Origin: Gammaproteobacteria bacterium
GTDB lineage: Bacteria; Pseudomonadota; Gammaproteobacteria; Poriferisulfidales; Oxydemutatoraceae
Assembly (NCBI GenBank): GCA_028817225.1
Contig: JAPPQC010000052.1
Location: forward strand, 1-41,663
Length of the DNA: 41,663 nt
Reading direction: 5' to 3'
The translations under genes and the position numbers were made by a program. Shown in pieces: positions 10,301 to 18,687 of the stretch. The notes beneath the pieces were generated by a model. That model was not told the origin of the DNA, made no database searches, and was given only the letters and a program-made list of their open reading frames with translations. How positions within the stretch are numbered: the stretch's first letter is position 1; each line of letters starts with the position of its first letter.

Positions 10301-13300
10301 GTGCCGTTGACCATCAGAAATGTGGGCAACCGGACGCTGACGGCGACGGTGAGCGTGAGCGGCGGCGCCTATCGCCTGCTCAACGAGGACGGCAGTTCCG
10401 CCAAAAACCGGCTCATCACGATTGGCGCCGGTCTCAACGAACCGCTGGATTTGCGTTTTGTGCCGCCAATCGCCCCCGCACCCTATGAGGAGACGCTGAC
10501 CATCACCAGCAACGACCATGACGAGGGCGTTTACGAGGTGGCGCTGACAGGCCGGGGGACGGGGAATCCGGCGATGGTGGTCAAGGTTGCCGGGAGTGTG
10601 CGCCGGTCCGGGGGAGAGTTCCATTTTGGCGAGCGGCAGGTGAGCATGACAAAAAGCGTGATGGTGAGAATCGAGAACATGGGGAATGCCACTCTTGATC
10701 TTGATATGACGAAGCCGGTCAGGGTTGAGACAACCGGGACGGACTTTCTGTTTCTTGAACGCCCTGAATTGCCGGTTTCTAAACTGCGTCCCACCGTGGA
10801 CGAGCGCCGCGAGCGGCCTTACCGTGTTGGTGAGAGTGCGCCGACGATTTTGGCGGGGAGTTCATCCACCTTCATGCTGCACTTCACACCGGGTGTGCCG
10901 TCCAGGGAAGACAACGGCCGGTTGGTGATAAACAGCAACGACCCGAATCATCCGGAATGGAAACTGAACCTGGAAGGCAGCGGCAGAGGCGCTTTGATGC
11001 GTGTTACCTTGATTGCCGACGATAAAGTTTACATCCACCCGACGCAGACCCATGTCCATGATGTGGGAGACGTTCTCGTTAACGAGAGGCTGGGCGGGAA
11101 TGATTTATTCGTGCGGCTCCAGAATTTGGGCAATGAAAACCTGGATGTCACTTTAGGGATGGCTGAAGGCAGCGAGGGTTTTCAAATTAAAAGCGGAGAG
11201 GAACGCCATATCATGGGAGAGAATTGGGTTCGACGGCCCCCGATTATTTTTCAACCGACACGGCCCGGAAACCACACGGGGACGGTGGTGATTAGCAGCA
11301 ATGACGATTTCTTGAGGGAATTCAGGATACAGTTGAAGGGCGAGGGCCTTGCACCGGACATTGATGTTCAGGCCGTTGATTTTGGCGATGTGCAGATTGA
11401 CGGAAGTTCATCCGCTGAAGTGGTGGTGCACAACAGGGGTGGGGCGTTGCTGACCATCACCGATGCCGTGAGGAGCGCCAACAGTCAATTCAGCGACGAT
11501 ATCAGGCCCCTCCTGCCCATTTCCGTGCAACCCGGGGAGTCTTCTACGCTCAGTGTGTCCTTCTCGCCGACGATGTCGGGAGTTTCCAGCACCACGCTGA
11601 CTTTCACCAGCAACGCTTATGGCAAGAACAGTTATGCGGTGACACTGGAGGGCCGGGGGAGAGGGAAGCCCCGAATGGAAGTCACCATTGACAATGTTGT
11701 GCGGCGGCATGAGGGGGTGCCCTATCAGTTTGCCCCGCAAAAAGTCGGCACGACGGCCAGTGTGGAGGTGACTATCAGTAACAAGGGGAATGACGATCTC
11801 AGGATTACATCCATTGAGACGACTCCCACGAGTTTCCGGTTTCTTGACCGCCCCCCGGCGGGAATTTCAGTGTTGCACCCTTCTCTGCCCGAGCGCCACA
11901 GACTGGGCTACACCACCACCGGCGATATTGGGCAGCCGGTTGCGGCGGGCAGTTCTGCTACTTTCATGCTGCATTTCAGCCCGAGTTTGCCGTCCAGCGA
12001 AGACAACGCCTTGCTGACGATAAGAAGCAACGACCCGGACCATCCGGCCTGGAGCCTGAATCTGGAGGGTAGGGGAACCAGCCGCATGTTGCGCGTGAGG
12101 TTGTTTATTGGTGATGACGCCTACGACAATTTTGCCGATACCGAGGTTTATGATGTTGGGGACGGGGTTGTCAGCCAAACATTTTCTTTGTTCAGCGGGC
12201 ATGTACCAGCTTACAAGGCGAGAGCGAGTGCAGGATTCAAGCCGCCAAAAGCTTCTGCAAGGGTACGCCTCCACAGCATGGGCGACATTCCTGTGACCAT
12301 CGAGAGCGTTGGGCAGGATAACAACAGCACAGGTTTCTCCCGAATTGAAGACGGATGGAGAGGATCCAGTCCGAACGGGACCTGGGCACAATACAAACTG
12401 GTGTTTTTTGAGCCGACGCAACGGGGGATTCATACCGGAACAATAGTAATCAAGAGCGATGACGACCTTTCACCGGTGATGAAAGTACGGTTGAGGGGTC
12501 GGGGCATTGCGCCGGGGATTCACACCCGGGTTGACAATTTCGGTGATGTGCCCGTCGGCGGCAGTTCGGTAACCGAGGTGGCGGTGCTCAACGATGGCGA
12601 TGCGCCGCTGACCGTCAAGGGGGTTGCGGTTGCCGCTGACAGCCCGTTTGAAGCCGATGTGGTTCCATCTGAACTCCCCGTTGTGCAGCCCGGCCTTTCT
12701 TCCACATTTCATGTGTCCTTTGCGCCGGTGGAATTGGGTGTTTCGACCGCCGCGCTGATTTTGACAAGCGATGCGCTGGGTGAGCCTGAACATCGGGTGG
12801 TGCTGCGGGGCAACGGTGTCAAGCCCGAAAACACGCTTGATATTGAGGTTGGCGGACAGGCGATGACATCGCACGCGCCCTTCAACTTCGGGCGTGTGCG
12901 AGTGGGCAAGACAACGGCGGTCGCGGTGACGGTCAGCAACAGGGGCGTTTCCGGTTTAAGGCTGAAGCCGCAGGTGGAAGGCCACGGCTACAGTCTTGCT
13001 GACAGCGCCGCCAAGACGGTTACGCAAGGTGTTCCCGGCACCTGGATACTGCGTTTTCAGCCGGAAATTCGCGGCGCCCATCAGAGTACATTGACCATTG
13101 TGGATGTGGACAATCCCCTCAATTCCCGGGCATGGGGATTGACGGGTTTCGGGCACGGGCCGCAGATTAAAGTGGCGGTTGGCGACAGCGCGTACAACTC
13201 TGGCACAGATTATGGCTTTGGCACGATAAGTTACGGTTCGGCCACAACCGCCGTGGTGAAAATCACAAACAAAGGCAACTCTGCCCTGAACATCAAATCC

Positions 13301-16300
13301 ATCAAGGTGACTCCGGAAAAACTGGAATATTCGGCCCACTTGAACCTTGATCCGGAAGAAGATCGTACAATATCTGGCAACGGGGCGATTGACACTGGTT
13401 ATAGCCTCGTCAACAGCAACATCCGGATAATCCCGTCCAGCAACTCCGCTTCTTTTGAACTGCATTTCACGCCGGTCATACCGATTGCCAATGACAGTGT
13501 TTTGACGATTGTCAGCGACGATCCGGAACATCCCGAGTGGAACCTGAATTTGACAGGGCGCGGGACCGGGCCTTTTCTGGCATTTTTCAATTCAGGGCGT
13601 ATTCGCGCCAATAATACTCTTTTTATAGTATCCGCCGATGTTGGTTCTGAATACAGCCCGAATTATGTTAACTTTGATTATGTGAATCTTGGTGATTCCG
13701 TGTTGAGGGAAACTGCTCCTTCCAGGATTGCAGGTGAAGGTTTCAATTTGGAATACGGTCCGTGGGGCAGCCTTTCCCCGAATCAATCACCTCTTTTTAT
13801 TGCATGGCCGCAAATTACTTTTGCTCCGACGAGAGCGGGTATTCACACTGGTACTCACACGCTTTACAGCAATGACAGAATCAACCCCGAATTCACGATA
13901 CGTTTACAGGGCATCGGTCGCGCTGCGGGGATTGCCGTAGCAGCAGGCGGCAGTTCCATAGACTCGCTTGAGGAATACAATTTTGGCGATATTCCCGTCA
14001 ACGGCAGTTCACAAACGCGGGTGGAAATCAGCAACGGCGGCAATGGCCCGGTTTTGAGCATCACCGACATCTCGGTGAACGGCAATGAGCAGTTCAATGC
14101 AAGAATCACGCCTTACCCACTGTATCCTGTCACCATGTCGTCCGGGACTGACTCCTGGTCGTTTGACCTGTCTTTTGCGCCGACTGAAGTGACTTCGGTC
14201 AGCGCCCGGCTGGTCATTTCCAGCAATGCCCACGAAGAGGGGACTTTCGTAATCCGGTTGCGCGGCAAAGGCGTTCCTGCGGAGCCTGCGCCATCGGCCT
14301 GGGCGGACGGCGTGCAAAGACCTGCGACACCGGCCTTTGCCGAGTCTGAACCTGATGGCGCCCCGCGTTTTGTCGGTCTTGGGTATGCGGACGGGCAAAG
14401 CCGTTTGTGGCTGGCGTTTGATGAACCGGCGCAGATATTGAGCGGCGCCGATGCGCGCACGCTGTCGGACGGCGCCTTGTTGTCGGGGTTTGAGGTGCTG
14501 CCGAATTACGATGGGGGCGACAGCGGCGAAGACATCGGCGTGCTGCGCGCCCGTTACCGTAGCGGCGGCGTGGTGATGGACCTTGCACGCAACATTGTTC
14601 CCGCCGATGCGTCGGTGTGGGTGCGTTACACGCCGCCGTCCGATGGCGTGTCGGGCATTTACGATCTGGCCAGCCCGCCCAACCGGATTTCGTCGGTTCG
14701 GTTGTTCATGCTGCCGCGCAGCGCGGTTCTGGATTATGACGGCGACGGTTTTCCGGATGCGCTGGAGGCGCGTTTGGGCGGCAATCCGCTGGTGGCGGGC
14801 GATATGGTTGGTTTGCCGGAGGTTGCGTTGTTGCGGGCGGGCGCTGCGGGCAGTCCGGCGGCGGTTGCGTATTCGGGCATTCGCGCGGACGGCGTGGCGG
14901 CGCATCTTGGCGTGGTGACGACCGGCGCAAGCAGTCTTGCGGCGTATTACCTGTCGGATACCTTCGGTTACAGCGGCGGTTATGCGCTGGGTGTGGACGG
15001 TTACGGGTGCGCCGGGCGGTTTCCGGCGGATTATGCGTCGCCGTTGTTCGGCGGTGGCTGTGCGGTGGTGGATTTCAACAACATCCGCGCGGGCGTTGAA
15101 CACCGCATCGGCTGGCTTGCGACAAATGATGCCGGTTACTGGGCGGTTGCACAAGGCACGGCAAGCCGTTTGCCGGAACAGGTTGTTTTGCGCGTTCCGG
15201 AATTCAACATGAAGCGTCGCAATGTGTTTGTGTCCAACTCCGCCGCTGATGCGCCGGTGGTTGTGGGCGCGTTCCATGACGGGCCTGCGTCTTCGCAGTC
15301 GTTGACGGTGTCGTTGAGCAATGTGGCCGCCGTTGACAGTCCGTCTTCAAAGGAGCCGGATGGTTTCAGTGTGTCCGTCGTGGGCGTGACGACAGACACA
15401 ACCAGTTATGCGATTACCGGCGTGCAGTCGGGCGAAGACGGCAAGTTGTGGCTTGCGGGCGACCCGCTGTCGTCGCTGACGCCGGACAAGTATTCGCTCG
15501 GCAAGGTAACGCAAACCGATGTGGTGCGCCTTGGCGACGACAGCCTGCCGCCGCTGTTTGGCCGCGTATCGCTGTATGAGGGCAGCACGGCAAGCGAGAA
15601 CGAAAGGCACGCAGTGGTGGTGCGCGGCACGGAGAATTACATTGCGCTGTTGCCGGTGGTGCAGGGTTCGGCGCAGACAGCGTCTGCGTTTGAAGTGTCG
15701 CCGTGGGATGGCGCAGGTGGTGGGCCGGTTGCCGTGGACGACAGGATACTTGCGGTGAATGAGACATCGCCGGTGGCGGACGGCGCGTTGGTGAGGATTG
15801 CGTTCACGGCGTCAAACCCGCCCGCGACGGTCAGAAACACGGTGTCGCTTGAAGTGGCGGCGTCGTCAGCGGGTGCGGACACGGCGACAACAGTGCTGAC
15901 CTGGCCGGTGATAGACAGCGCCGATGCGCTGGCTTCCATTGCGGGCGATGGCGACAACGACGGCATACCGGATGCGCGCGACAGTTACCGGTTGCTGAAC
16001 CGCCTGCCGGTTTCGGTGGCGGGCGGCGTCAGCGGCTACCCCGACCGCAGTTCGGCGGGCGCGGACGGGTGGCATCACATTCGCCCGCTGTCGCCGTTGC
16101 ACAGCCAGCATGTCGGCAGTTATGCGACGCGCGCAGGTTTGTCGTTCCAAACCGGCTTTGCCGAGGACGGGCAGATGCTGGTGCAGCTTTATATCACAAC
16201 GCCTGAAGAGCAATCTCCGCTTGCGGCGGACTACCAGCCGGGCGTTCCGATACAGATGAATTACGCTGATTTTGCGGCGTCGCTGTCGCATGGTGAGTTC

Positions 16301-16780
16301 AACGCGATGGCGCGGCAGTCGCGGCAGGATATTGCGGTGGTGTATAACTTCCGCTTGCATGGTGTGGAGCCGTCGGTTGCAGAAGATACATCACTCGCCG
16401 GAGGCCGTGCAGGTGTGGTCATCCCGCTGCCGGAGTCATTGCGCGATGACACCAACATACTGCCGCTGCACTACGCCGGCGGCGCGTGGATTGGTTTCAG
16501 CACCGAACCTGACACCCCCGCCGCGGCAGGCTTCGCTCCATTACAGGCAGGCGTCTGCCCGGACGACAGCGGCGTTGCCGGCAGCCCCTACCGCACTGAA
16601 AACGGCGTCCTGAACACCCGCAAGCGCACAGGCGACGCCTGCATGGTGCTGTATCTGACCGACGGCGCCGCCGCCGACCGCGACGGCAACATCAACGGCG
16701 TTGTGGAAGCGCTGATTGGCCTCGCCGTTATCGTGCTGCCGCGCACCCATCCCACCGCCGCTGTCCCGCATAGTCACTGA
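4397..16780 (+). CDS. Giant secreted FG-GAP propeller / ASH-repeat surface protein
   Basis: 4127 residues. The ATG at 4397 was chosen over the in-frame ATG at 4340 because it starts a clear signal peptide (MKPTLAAARLLSISAAWAIL, cleaved near LHG-AS). Residues about 90-410 carry seven FG-GAP/VCBS-type loops (for example DINGDGRLDIV, DYDRDGDLDII, DVDNDGDLDIV), the number expected for a complete integrin-like beta-propeller with Ca-binding loops. From about 525 to 3295 come some 23 repeats of about 120 residues of the ASH/choice-of-anchor-D kind, with motifs such as YDFGKVLIGK, VVIRNDGDAPLEV and LRFTP. The last 830 residues differ: they are richer in GC and hold Ca-binding loops (DYDGDGFPDALEARLGGNP near 3446, DGDNDGIPDARD near 3850, DRDGNING near the end). 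There is no LPXTG-like motif, beta-barrel or obvious sorting tail. An adhesin or matrix protein is inferred from architecture. Two subtilase genes lie divergently upstream. Confidence 0.85.
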   Translation: MKPTLAAARLLSISAAWAILPFATPLHGASPGFPFAEDFQSQSLLNSTDTTARWTSSVVTLGRARGVHESVFTMQDRPVGAVGNAEIFDIALQDINGDGRLDIVTAGPNGVVVYFNDPASGFSLASSTVVTTTSSHLLTFGDYDRDGDLDIIAGSWLRRSNVILHKNDGRGGFDSAAIDSSVPDLVANGLATADIDGDGHLDLAIALQGREGGVDLYRNDGNGGFRHQDTVDSGGPHRDIQMGDLNGDGRPDIVLVKDGVGGFHLNSFNPARPDVWRFESMTSFSSRTGTRLVLGDVNNDSHLDIVVSVRSARNSVHLNNGSGVFGSAFISPNRTSLDVALGDIDGDGDLDVVEGNIRHRRGFSFIYTNDGSGNFDTNGSRILLARSRAVALGDVDNDGDLDIVFGNQNAALRVKVNPGITAADAPSDSLFDTGHGRVVSGKVNGDAQVPHIVFLTATEVQQAHTEIEYYLSNDGGEHWVRGYPGESVRFLARGNDLRWRAELKSRSSTLTPTLTRVGIENVLQVSIDGDVFRGNEIYTATSQTTQKASTPVTIRLLNRGDRALTITGIETVREAFVLQDRQGETLPQPLSIEIEGKSHADFRLVFEPERRGTTDSTLTIFGSEGDRAFPEVKVGLRGRGLAPEIGILDIDVVPIGVRVGTSGSQTVTIENNGEELLRVRTPTITNPQYSLANPAAFPVTATAGNFVEIGFWFEPEKPGTATTDIIFPSNADKGTQTTTLEAKGVAPVIEIPPPALVSVREGGRTTGEIVIRNTGDWNMAITAVTGTDTVFDFVSPTTASINGFGLMVPRESSETVVFSFRPQMNARSSPTANIVFTSDAFNETQTEVILKGRGTAPEVGFDKSQLPVDFGNVRFGQSVTRTVVIENIGDEPLIVSGVVSAVTDSVPGVFSWEPPTEGAASQTVPAGESALLGLRFTPAGKADFDDQLMIDSDAVNMFKERLTVEGEGVASVMAIAITSTDAGNPKGSTASVVLHDFGDVTINDDRSRKVIISNELGTASLTAGIPAITERFFQWKTPPPDTIVLAEHDSTSSLILVFEPEERGPRSATLVFPNDALNGTQTVILRGRGTGAEMELRVGGEILLPNTTHTVSGIWVNRSTEVRVEVRNIGNVSMKVNEPMKEDRTEEGFMPLGNHGQPRVVTENQSVIFIYEFKPNKRGTATTLVTFKSDAVSSGEQTIILHSKGVGPVISTVPGAILGVRFDDVRVGKSTDEEVLITNKGDFPLMITSLAVTNTGAKEVSESVITVVNPPEFPKELSVGTTLSLTLRFTPEDRDGVGGLLLIGSDTVDGGGLLPIFGQGLAAEISIIITATDAVVAHDGSNQLMLETVSYGFGNVPVGTSASAKVSIANEHGNTPLRVGIEEINNPHFRWENYPEGGVVDLDARTSSSLILTFEPKSHGVKTAGFVVESDAYNATRTDVTLTGEGLGAVMELRVGDKRLVPGMAHIISATRVHASTTVAVAVHNLGNAPMEIDPPAKSDRGAIEGFALVGADNMRKVVTGGQSVTFRFRLSPDERGTAVTDITFASDAASSGNQTITLNGKAVAPEMVVWVGGERRESGRAPYDFGKVLIGKTASRTVVIRNDGDAPLEVSSVVARLVRFGHIFTVSSDHRTWPVVIDVGSSKSWTLSFEPLDDRTRVPHGALEIDSDGFAAQDWSLDLEGRGVEPVIEVMAGGMTLGLSETINLRTPPNVAVTTDIIVWNRGSADLTVHDIGLWRSDGLIVDALGHYNLPGGGMTIPENSSHTWTLHFIPPDVATTHAELIRIVSSDKASPFDLKVRGVGVGPDLVTSFRGCSREQDIHCHLDDIRAGATTSVELTISNRGNELLTGTVRMTPGNRDYRVYRINGSEFFRINLGPDEIITRTITFSPWDANPIPPGQSSKHRRAVWVKIRTNDPVERERVIDVWGQIVGPEMHVDIGSPVSIYTGSTETRKREHDFGDVTVGTSATVPLTIRNVGNRTLTATVSVSGGAYRLLNEDGSSAKNRLITIGAGLNEPLDLRFVPPIAPAPYEETLTITSNDHDEGVYEVALTGRGTGNPAMVVKVAGSVRRSGGEFHFGERQVSMTKSVMVRIENMGNATLDLDMTKPVRVETTGTDFLFLERPELPVSKLRPTVDERRERPYRVGESAPTILAGSSSTFMLHFTPGVPSREDNGRLVINSNDPNHPEWKLNLEGSGRGALMRVTLIADDKVYIHPTQTHVHDVGDVLVNERLGGNDLFVRLQNLGNENLDVTLGMAEGSEGFQIKSGEERHIMGENWVRRPPIIFQPTRPGNHTGTVVISSNDDFLREFRIQLKGEGLAPDIDVQAVDFGDVQIDGSSSAEVVVHNRGGALLTITDAVRSANSQFSDDIRPLLPISVQPGESSTLSVSFSPTMSGVSSTTLTFTSNAYGKNSYAVTLEGRGRGKPRMEVTIDNVVRRHEGVPYQFAPQKVGTTASVEVTISNKGNDDLRITSIETTPTSFRFLDRPPAGISVLHPSLPERHRLGYTTTGDIGQPVAAGSSATFMLHFSPSLPSSEDNALLTIRSNDPDHPAWSLNLEGRGTSRMLRVRLFIGDDAYDNFADTEVYDVGDGVVSQTFSLFSGHVPAYKARASAGFKPPKASARVRLHSMGDIPVTIESVGQDNNSTGFSRIEDGWRGSSPNGTWAQYKLVFFEPTQRGIHTGTIVIKSDDDLSPVMKVRLRGRGIAPGIHTRVDNFGDVPVGGSSVTEVAVLNDGDAPLTVKGVAVAADSPFEADVVPSELPVVQPGLSSTFHVSFAPVELGVSTAALILTSDALGEPEHRVVLRGNGVKPENTLDIEVGGQAMTSHAPFNFGRVRVGKTTAVAVTVSNRGVSGLRLKPQVEGHGYSLADSAAKTVTQGVPGTWILRFQPEIRGAHQSTLTIVDVDNPLNSRAWGLTGFGHGPQIKVAVGDSAYNSGTDYGFGTISYGSATTAVVKITNKGNSALNIKSIKVTPEKLEYSAHLNLDPEEDRTISGNGAIDTGYSLVNSNIRIIPSSNSASFELHFTPVIPIANDSVLTIVSDDPEHPEWNLNLTGRGTGPFLAFFNSGRIRANNTLFIVSADVGSEYSPNYVNFDYVNLGDSVLRETAPSRIAGEGFNLEYGPWGSLSPNQSPLFIAWPQITFAPTRAGIHTGTHTLYSNDRINPEFTIRLQGIGRAAGIAVAAGGSSIDSLEEYNFGDIPVNGSSQTRVEISNGGNGPVLSITDISVNGNEQFNARITPYPLYPVTMSSGTDSWSFDLSFAPTEVTSVSARLVISSNAHEEGTFVIRLRGKGVPAEPAPSAWADGVQRPATPAFAESEPDGAPRFVGLGYADGQSRLWLAFDEPAQILSGADARTLSDGALLSGFEVLPNYDGGDSGEDIGVLRARYRSGGVVMDLARNIVPADASVWVRYTPPSDGVSGIYDLASPPNRISSVRLFMLPRSAVLDYDGDGFPDALEARLGGNPLVAGDMVGLPEVALLRAGAAGSPAAVAYSGIRADGVAAHLGVVTTGASSLAAYYLSDTFGYSGGYALGVDGYGCAGRFPADYASPLFGGGCAVVDFNNIRAGVEHRIGWLATNDAGYWAVAQGTASRLPEQVVLRVPEFNMKRRNVFVSNSAADAPVVVGAFHDGPASSQSLTVSLSNVAAVDSPSSKEPDGFSVSVVGVTTDTTSYAITGVQSGEDGKLWLAGDPLSSLTPDKYSLGKVTQTDVVRLGDDSLPPLFGRVSLYEGSTASENERHAVVVRGTENYIALLPVVQGSAQTASAFEVSPWDGAGGGPVAVDDRILAVNETSPVADGALVRIAFTASNPPATVRNTVSLEVAASSAGADTATTVLTWPVIDSADALASIAGDGDNDGIPDARDSYRLLNRLPVSVAGGVSGYPDRSSAGADGWHHIRPLSPLHSQHVGSYATRAGLSFQTGFAEDGQMLVQLYITTPEEQSPLAADYQPGVPIQMNYADFAASLSHGEFNAMARQSRQDIAVVYNFRLHGVEPSVAEDTSLAGGRAGVVIPLPESLRDDTNILPLHYAGGAWIGFSTEPDTPAAAGFAPLQAGVCPDDSGVAGSPYRTENGVLNTRKRTGDACMVLYLTDGAAADRDGNINGVVEALIGLAVIVLPRTHPTAAVPHSH
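5960..14290 (+). repeat. Array of about 23 ASH-like domain repeats inside the giant gene
   Basis: Each unit is about 320-420 bp and encodes one beta-sandwich. Domain boundaries are marked by a xDFGxVxVG-like strand and an NxGxxPL strand. Groups of three recur as larger units: about 6967-8020 and 8020-9095, then 10570-11670, 11670-12830 and 13150-14290. Identity between copies is modest at DNA level, so the array is old. Confidence 0.75.
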
Positions 16781-16918
16781 CGCCAATACCCCGGTTTCCT
16801 GTTTGGCAGGAATGGCGGCAAGGTGGCGTTCTGAATTCCCGCCAACCGCCGCCCGGTTTCCTGTATAGTTTCCCTCCGTCGGCGGGCGACCACCGCGCGC
16901 CTCAACCCGGAAACACTC

Positions 16919-17512
16919 ATGAAAGACAACCAACAGCCGCCGCTGGTGCTGGCGTCGGGTTCGCGTTACCGGCGTGATGCGCTGCGCCGTCTTGGGCTGG
17001 CGTTTGAGGTGCGCGCGGCGGACATTTGCGAGACGCCGCTTGAAGGTGAGTCCGGCGCGCAACTGGTCGAGCGTCTGGCGAAGGCCAAGGCCGACGCCGT
17101 CGCGCCGCATTACCCCGGCGCGCTGATCATCGGCTGCGACGAATGCGCCGCCGCCGGCGACGCGCTGCTCGGCAAGCCCGGCGACTTTGATTGCGCGCGC
17201 CGCCAGTTGCTCGACTGCGCCGGGCGCACGGTGGTCTTTCACAGCGGCGTGTGCGTGCTGGATACGCGCAACGGCAACCGCCGCTTCGCCGATGTGCCGA
17301 CGCGCGTGCACTACCGCCGCCTGAACGAGCGGCAAATTGAGTCCTACCTGCGGCGCGACAAGCCGTACGACTGCGCCGGCAGTTTCCGTTCGGAAAGCCT
17401 CGGCGCGCTGCTGTGCGAACGCATTGAAAGCGAAGACCCCAGCGCACTGCTCGGCCTGCCGCTGATTGCGCTGGCCAACATGCTGGAAGAGGCCGGTTTC
17501 AAGATGTTGTAA
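16919..17512 (+). CDS. yceF: Maf-type nucleotide pyrophosphatase (YceF-like)
   Basis: 197 residues. Maf/HAM1-fold house-cleaning enzyme that hydrolyses modified nucleoside triphosphates; the YceF subfamily prefers 7-methyl-GTP. The N-terminal LASGSRYRRDAL is the phosphate-binding motif, Asp74 in IIGCDE is the predicted catalytic base, and GKP and the C-terminal CAGSFRSE and GLPLIAL blocks are typical of YceF rather than MafA. The usual SDQ is CDE here, so Gln is Glu. The ATG at 16919 starts right before the conserved strand and has only a weak GGAAA upstream. In E. coli yceF also lies next to rluC and rne, which supports the assignment. It is convergent with sppA; the 118-bp gap shows no clear terminator. 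Confidence 0.88.
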   Translation: MKDNQQPPLVLASGSRYRRDALRRLGLAFEVRAADICETPLEGESGAQLVERLAKAKADAVAPHYPGALIIGCDECAAAGDALLGKPGDFDCARRQLLDCAGRTVVFHSGVCVLDTRNGNRRFADVPTRVHYRRLNERQIESYLRRDKPYDCAGSFRSESLGALLCERIESEDPSALLGLPLIALANMLEEAGFKML

Positions 17513-17630
17513 AGCGGCGCGCCGCCGTTCGCCGCGCTGTCGGCGTGAAAGCGGGCTGCCGTTGCTTGTTGCGCCGACGCAAAAGCCGTGCGCGCCATTC
17601 GCCGCGCCGCGGTGCAGGCAAATACCCGCG

Positions 17631-18575
17631 TCAGTGCAGCGTCGGCGTCGCCAGATGGTTCAGCAGCGTGTGCGCGGCTTGCTGGCCGAATCTCTTTGAG
17701 ACCACGCTCAGCAGCGTTTCCGGCGGCTGGTATTCCACGACCTCTTCGGCGCCGATGATTTCGCGCGCGACATAGCGCACATCGCCGATGCCGTCGGTCA
17801 GGCCGAGCGTAACGGCCTGCTCGCCGCTCCACACCAGGCCGGAGAACAGGTCGGGGTCGTCGCCGAGGCGCGCGCCGCGGCCTTCGCGCACGCGCCGGAT
17901 GAATTGCTGGTGCACCTCGTCAATCACCGCCTGCAAATGCGCCGCCGCCTCTTCGTCGCGCGGCAGAAACGGGTCCAGCATGTCCTTGAAGCGCCCGGCC
18001 TTCAGCGTGCGCCGCTCAACGCCGAGTTTCTCGATGGCCTCGACAAAGCCGAAACTGCTCGCGGTTACGCCGATGGAACCGATCAGACTGGCGGCGTCGG
18101 CGTAAATCTCGTCGGCGGCGACCGCCGCGTAATAGGCGCCCGACGCGCAAATATCAATCGCCACCGCGACGATCATCTTGTCCGGGTATTCCCCGCGCAG
18201 GCGGCGGATGGCGTCGTTAATCTGCGCCGACTGCACCGGGCTGCCGCCGGGACTGTTGATGTGCAGCACCACGCCCCTGGAGTTCTCGTTCTCAAACGCC
18301 TGTTCCAGCGCCTTGACAATGCGGTCGCCCGACGCCGGCGCGCCGTCAAGGATGATGCCCTCCAGTTTCACCAGCGCGGTGTGTTCGGCATGGCGCCCGA
18401 GCGCCTGCATGCCCTGCGGCTGAAACGAGGCCGCCACCAGCACGCCCGCTATCAGCGCCAGCACCGCGAGCCGGAAGAAAATCTTCCAGCGCCGCGCGCG
18501 GCGCTGCTCGTCCAGCGTGGATTGCAGCAGTTTGCGCAGCACATCGCGCTCCCACCGGTCGTTGTCGTTTTCCAT
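17631..18575 (-). CDS. sppA: Signal peptide peptidase SppA, short S49 form
   Basis: 314 residues from the ATG at 18575, which has AAAAGG 7-8 bases upstream; an in-frame ATG 60 bases earlier is less likely. After a charged, coiled N-terminal stretch comes one membrane segment (about residues 32-50), then a single peptidase S49 domain. The Ser/Lys dyad is Ser145 (ICASGAYYAA) and Lys197 (GRFKDMLDP), with the same 52-residue spacing as in Bacillus SppA. HINSPGGSP is the ClpP-fold oxyanion region. It degrades cleaved signal peptides in the membrane. This is the single-domain form (about 36 kDa class), not the double-domain E. coli enzyme. It lies downstream of rluC on the same strand, separated by hairpin repeats. 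Confidence 0.9.
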   Translation of the reverse strand: MENDNDRWERDVLRKLLQSTLDEQRRARRWKIFFRLAVLALIAGVLVAASFQPQGMQALGRHAEHTALVKLEGIILDGAPASGDRIVKALEQAFENENSRGVVLHINSPGGSPVQSAQINDAIRRLRGEYPDKMIVAVAIDICASGAYYAAVAADEIYADAASLIGSIGVTASSFGFVEAIEKLGVERRTLKAGRFKDMLDPFLPRDEEAAAHLQAVIDEVHQQFIRRVREGRGARLGDDPDLFSGLVWSGEQAVTLGLTDGIGDVRYVAREIIGAEEVVEYQPPETLLSVVSKRFGQQAAHTLLNHLATPTLH

Positions 18576-18591
18576 TTTTGGCCTTTTCGTC

Positions 18592-18615
18592 GCGTGCGCC
18601 GATAGCGGCGCCCGC
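18592..18615. repeat. REP-like inverted repeat, copy 1
   Basis: Arms GCGTGCGCC and GGCGCCCGC flank a 6-base loop GATAGC; one pair is mismatched. A closely similar hairpin lies at 18688-18711. Neither has a T-tract. Confidence 0.5.
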
Positions 18616-18687
18616 TTGCCCCTGCATTTTGGCACAATGCCGCTTGTTTTGACAGGGCCTTTTCAGCGCGTGCGCCGCCTATTCACC

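Noticed and set aside
14009..15277. Minus-strand open frame of 422 codons opposite the giant protein gene
   Set aside because: No recognisable domain, Arg/Ala/His-rich, and it lies fully opposite a continuous coding frame with clear repeats.
16791..16816. Terminator after the giant protein gene
   Set aside because: TTCCTG/CAGGAA can pair, but no T-tract follows and the stem is short.
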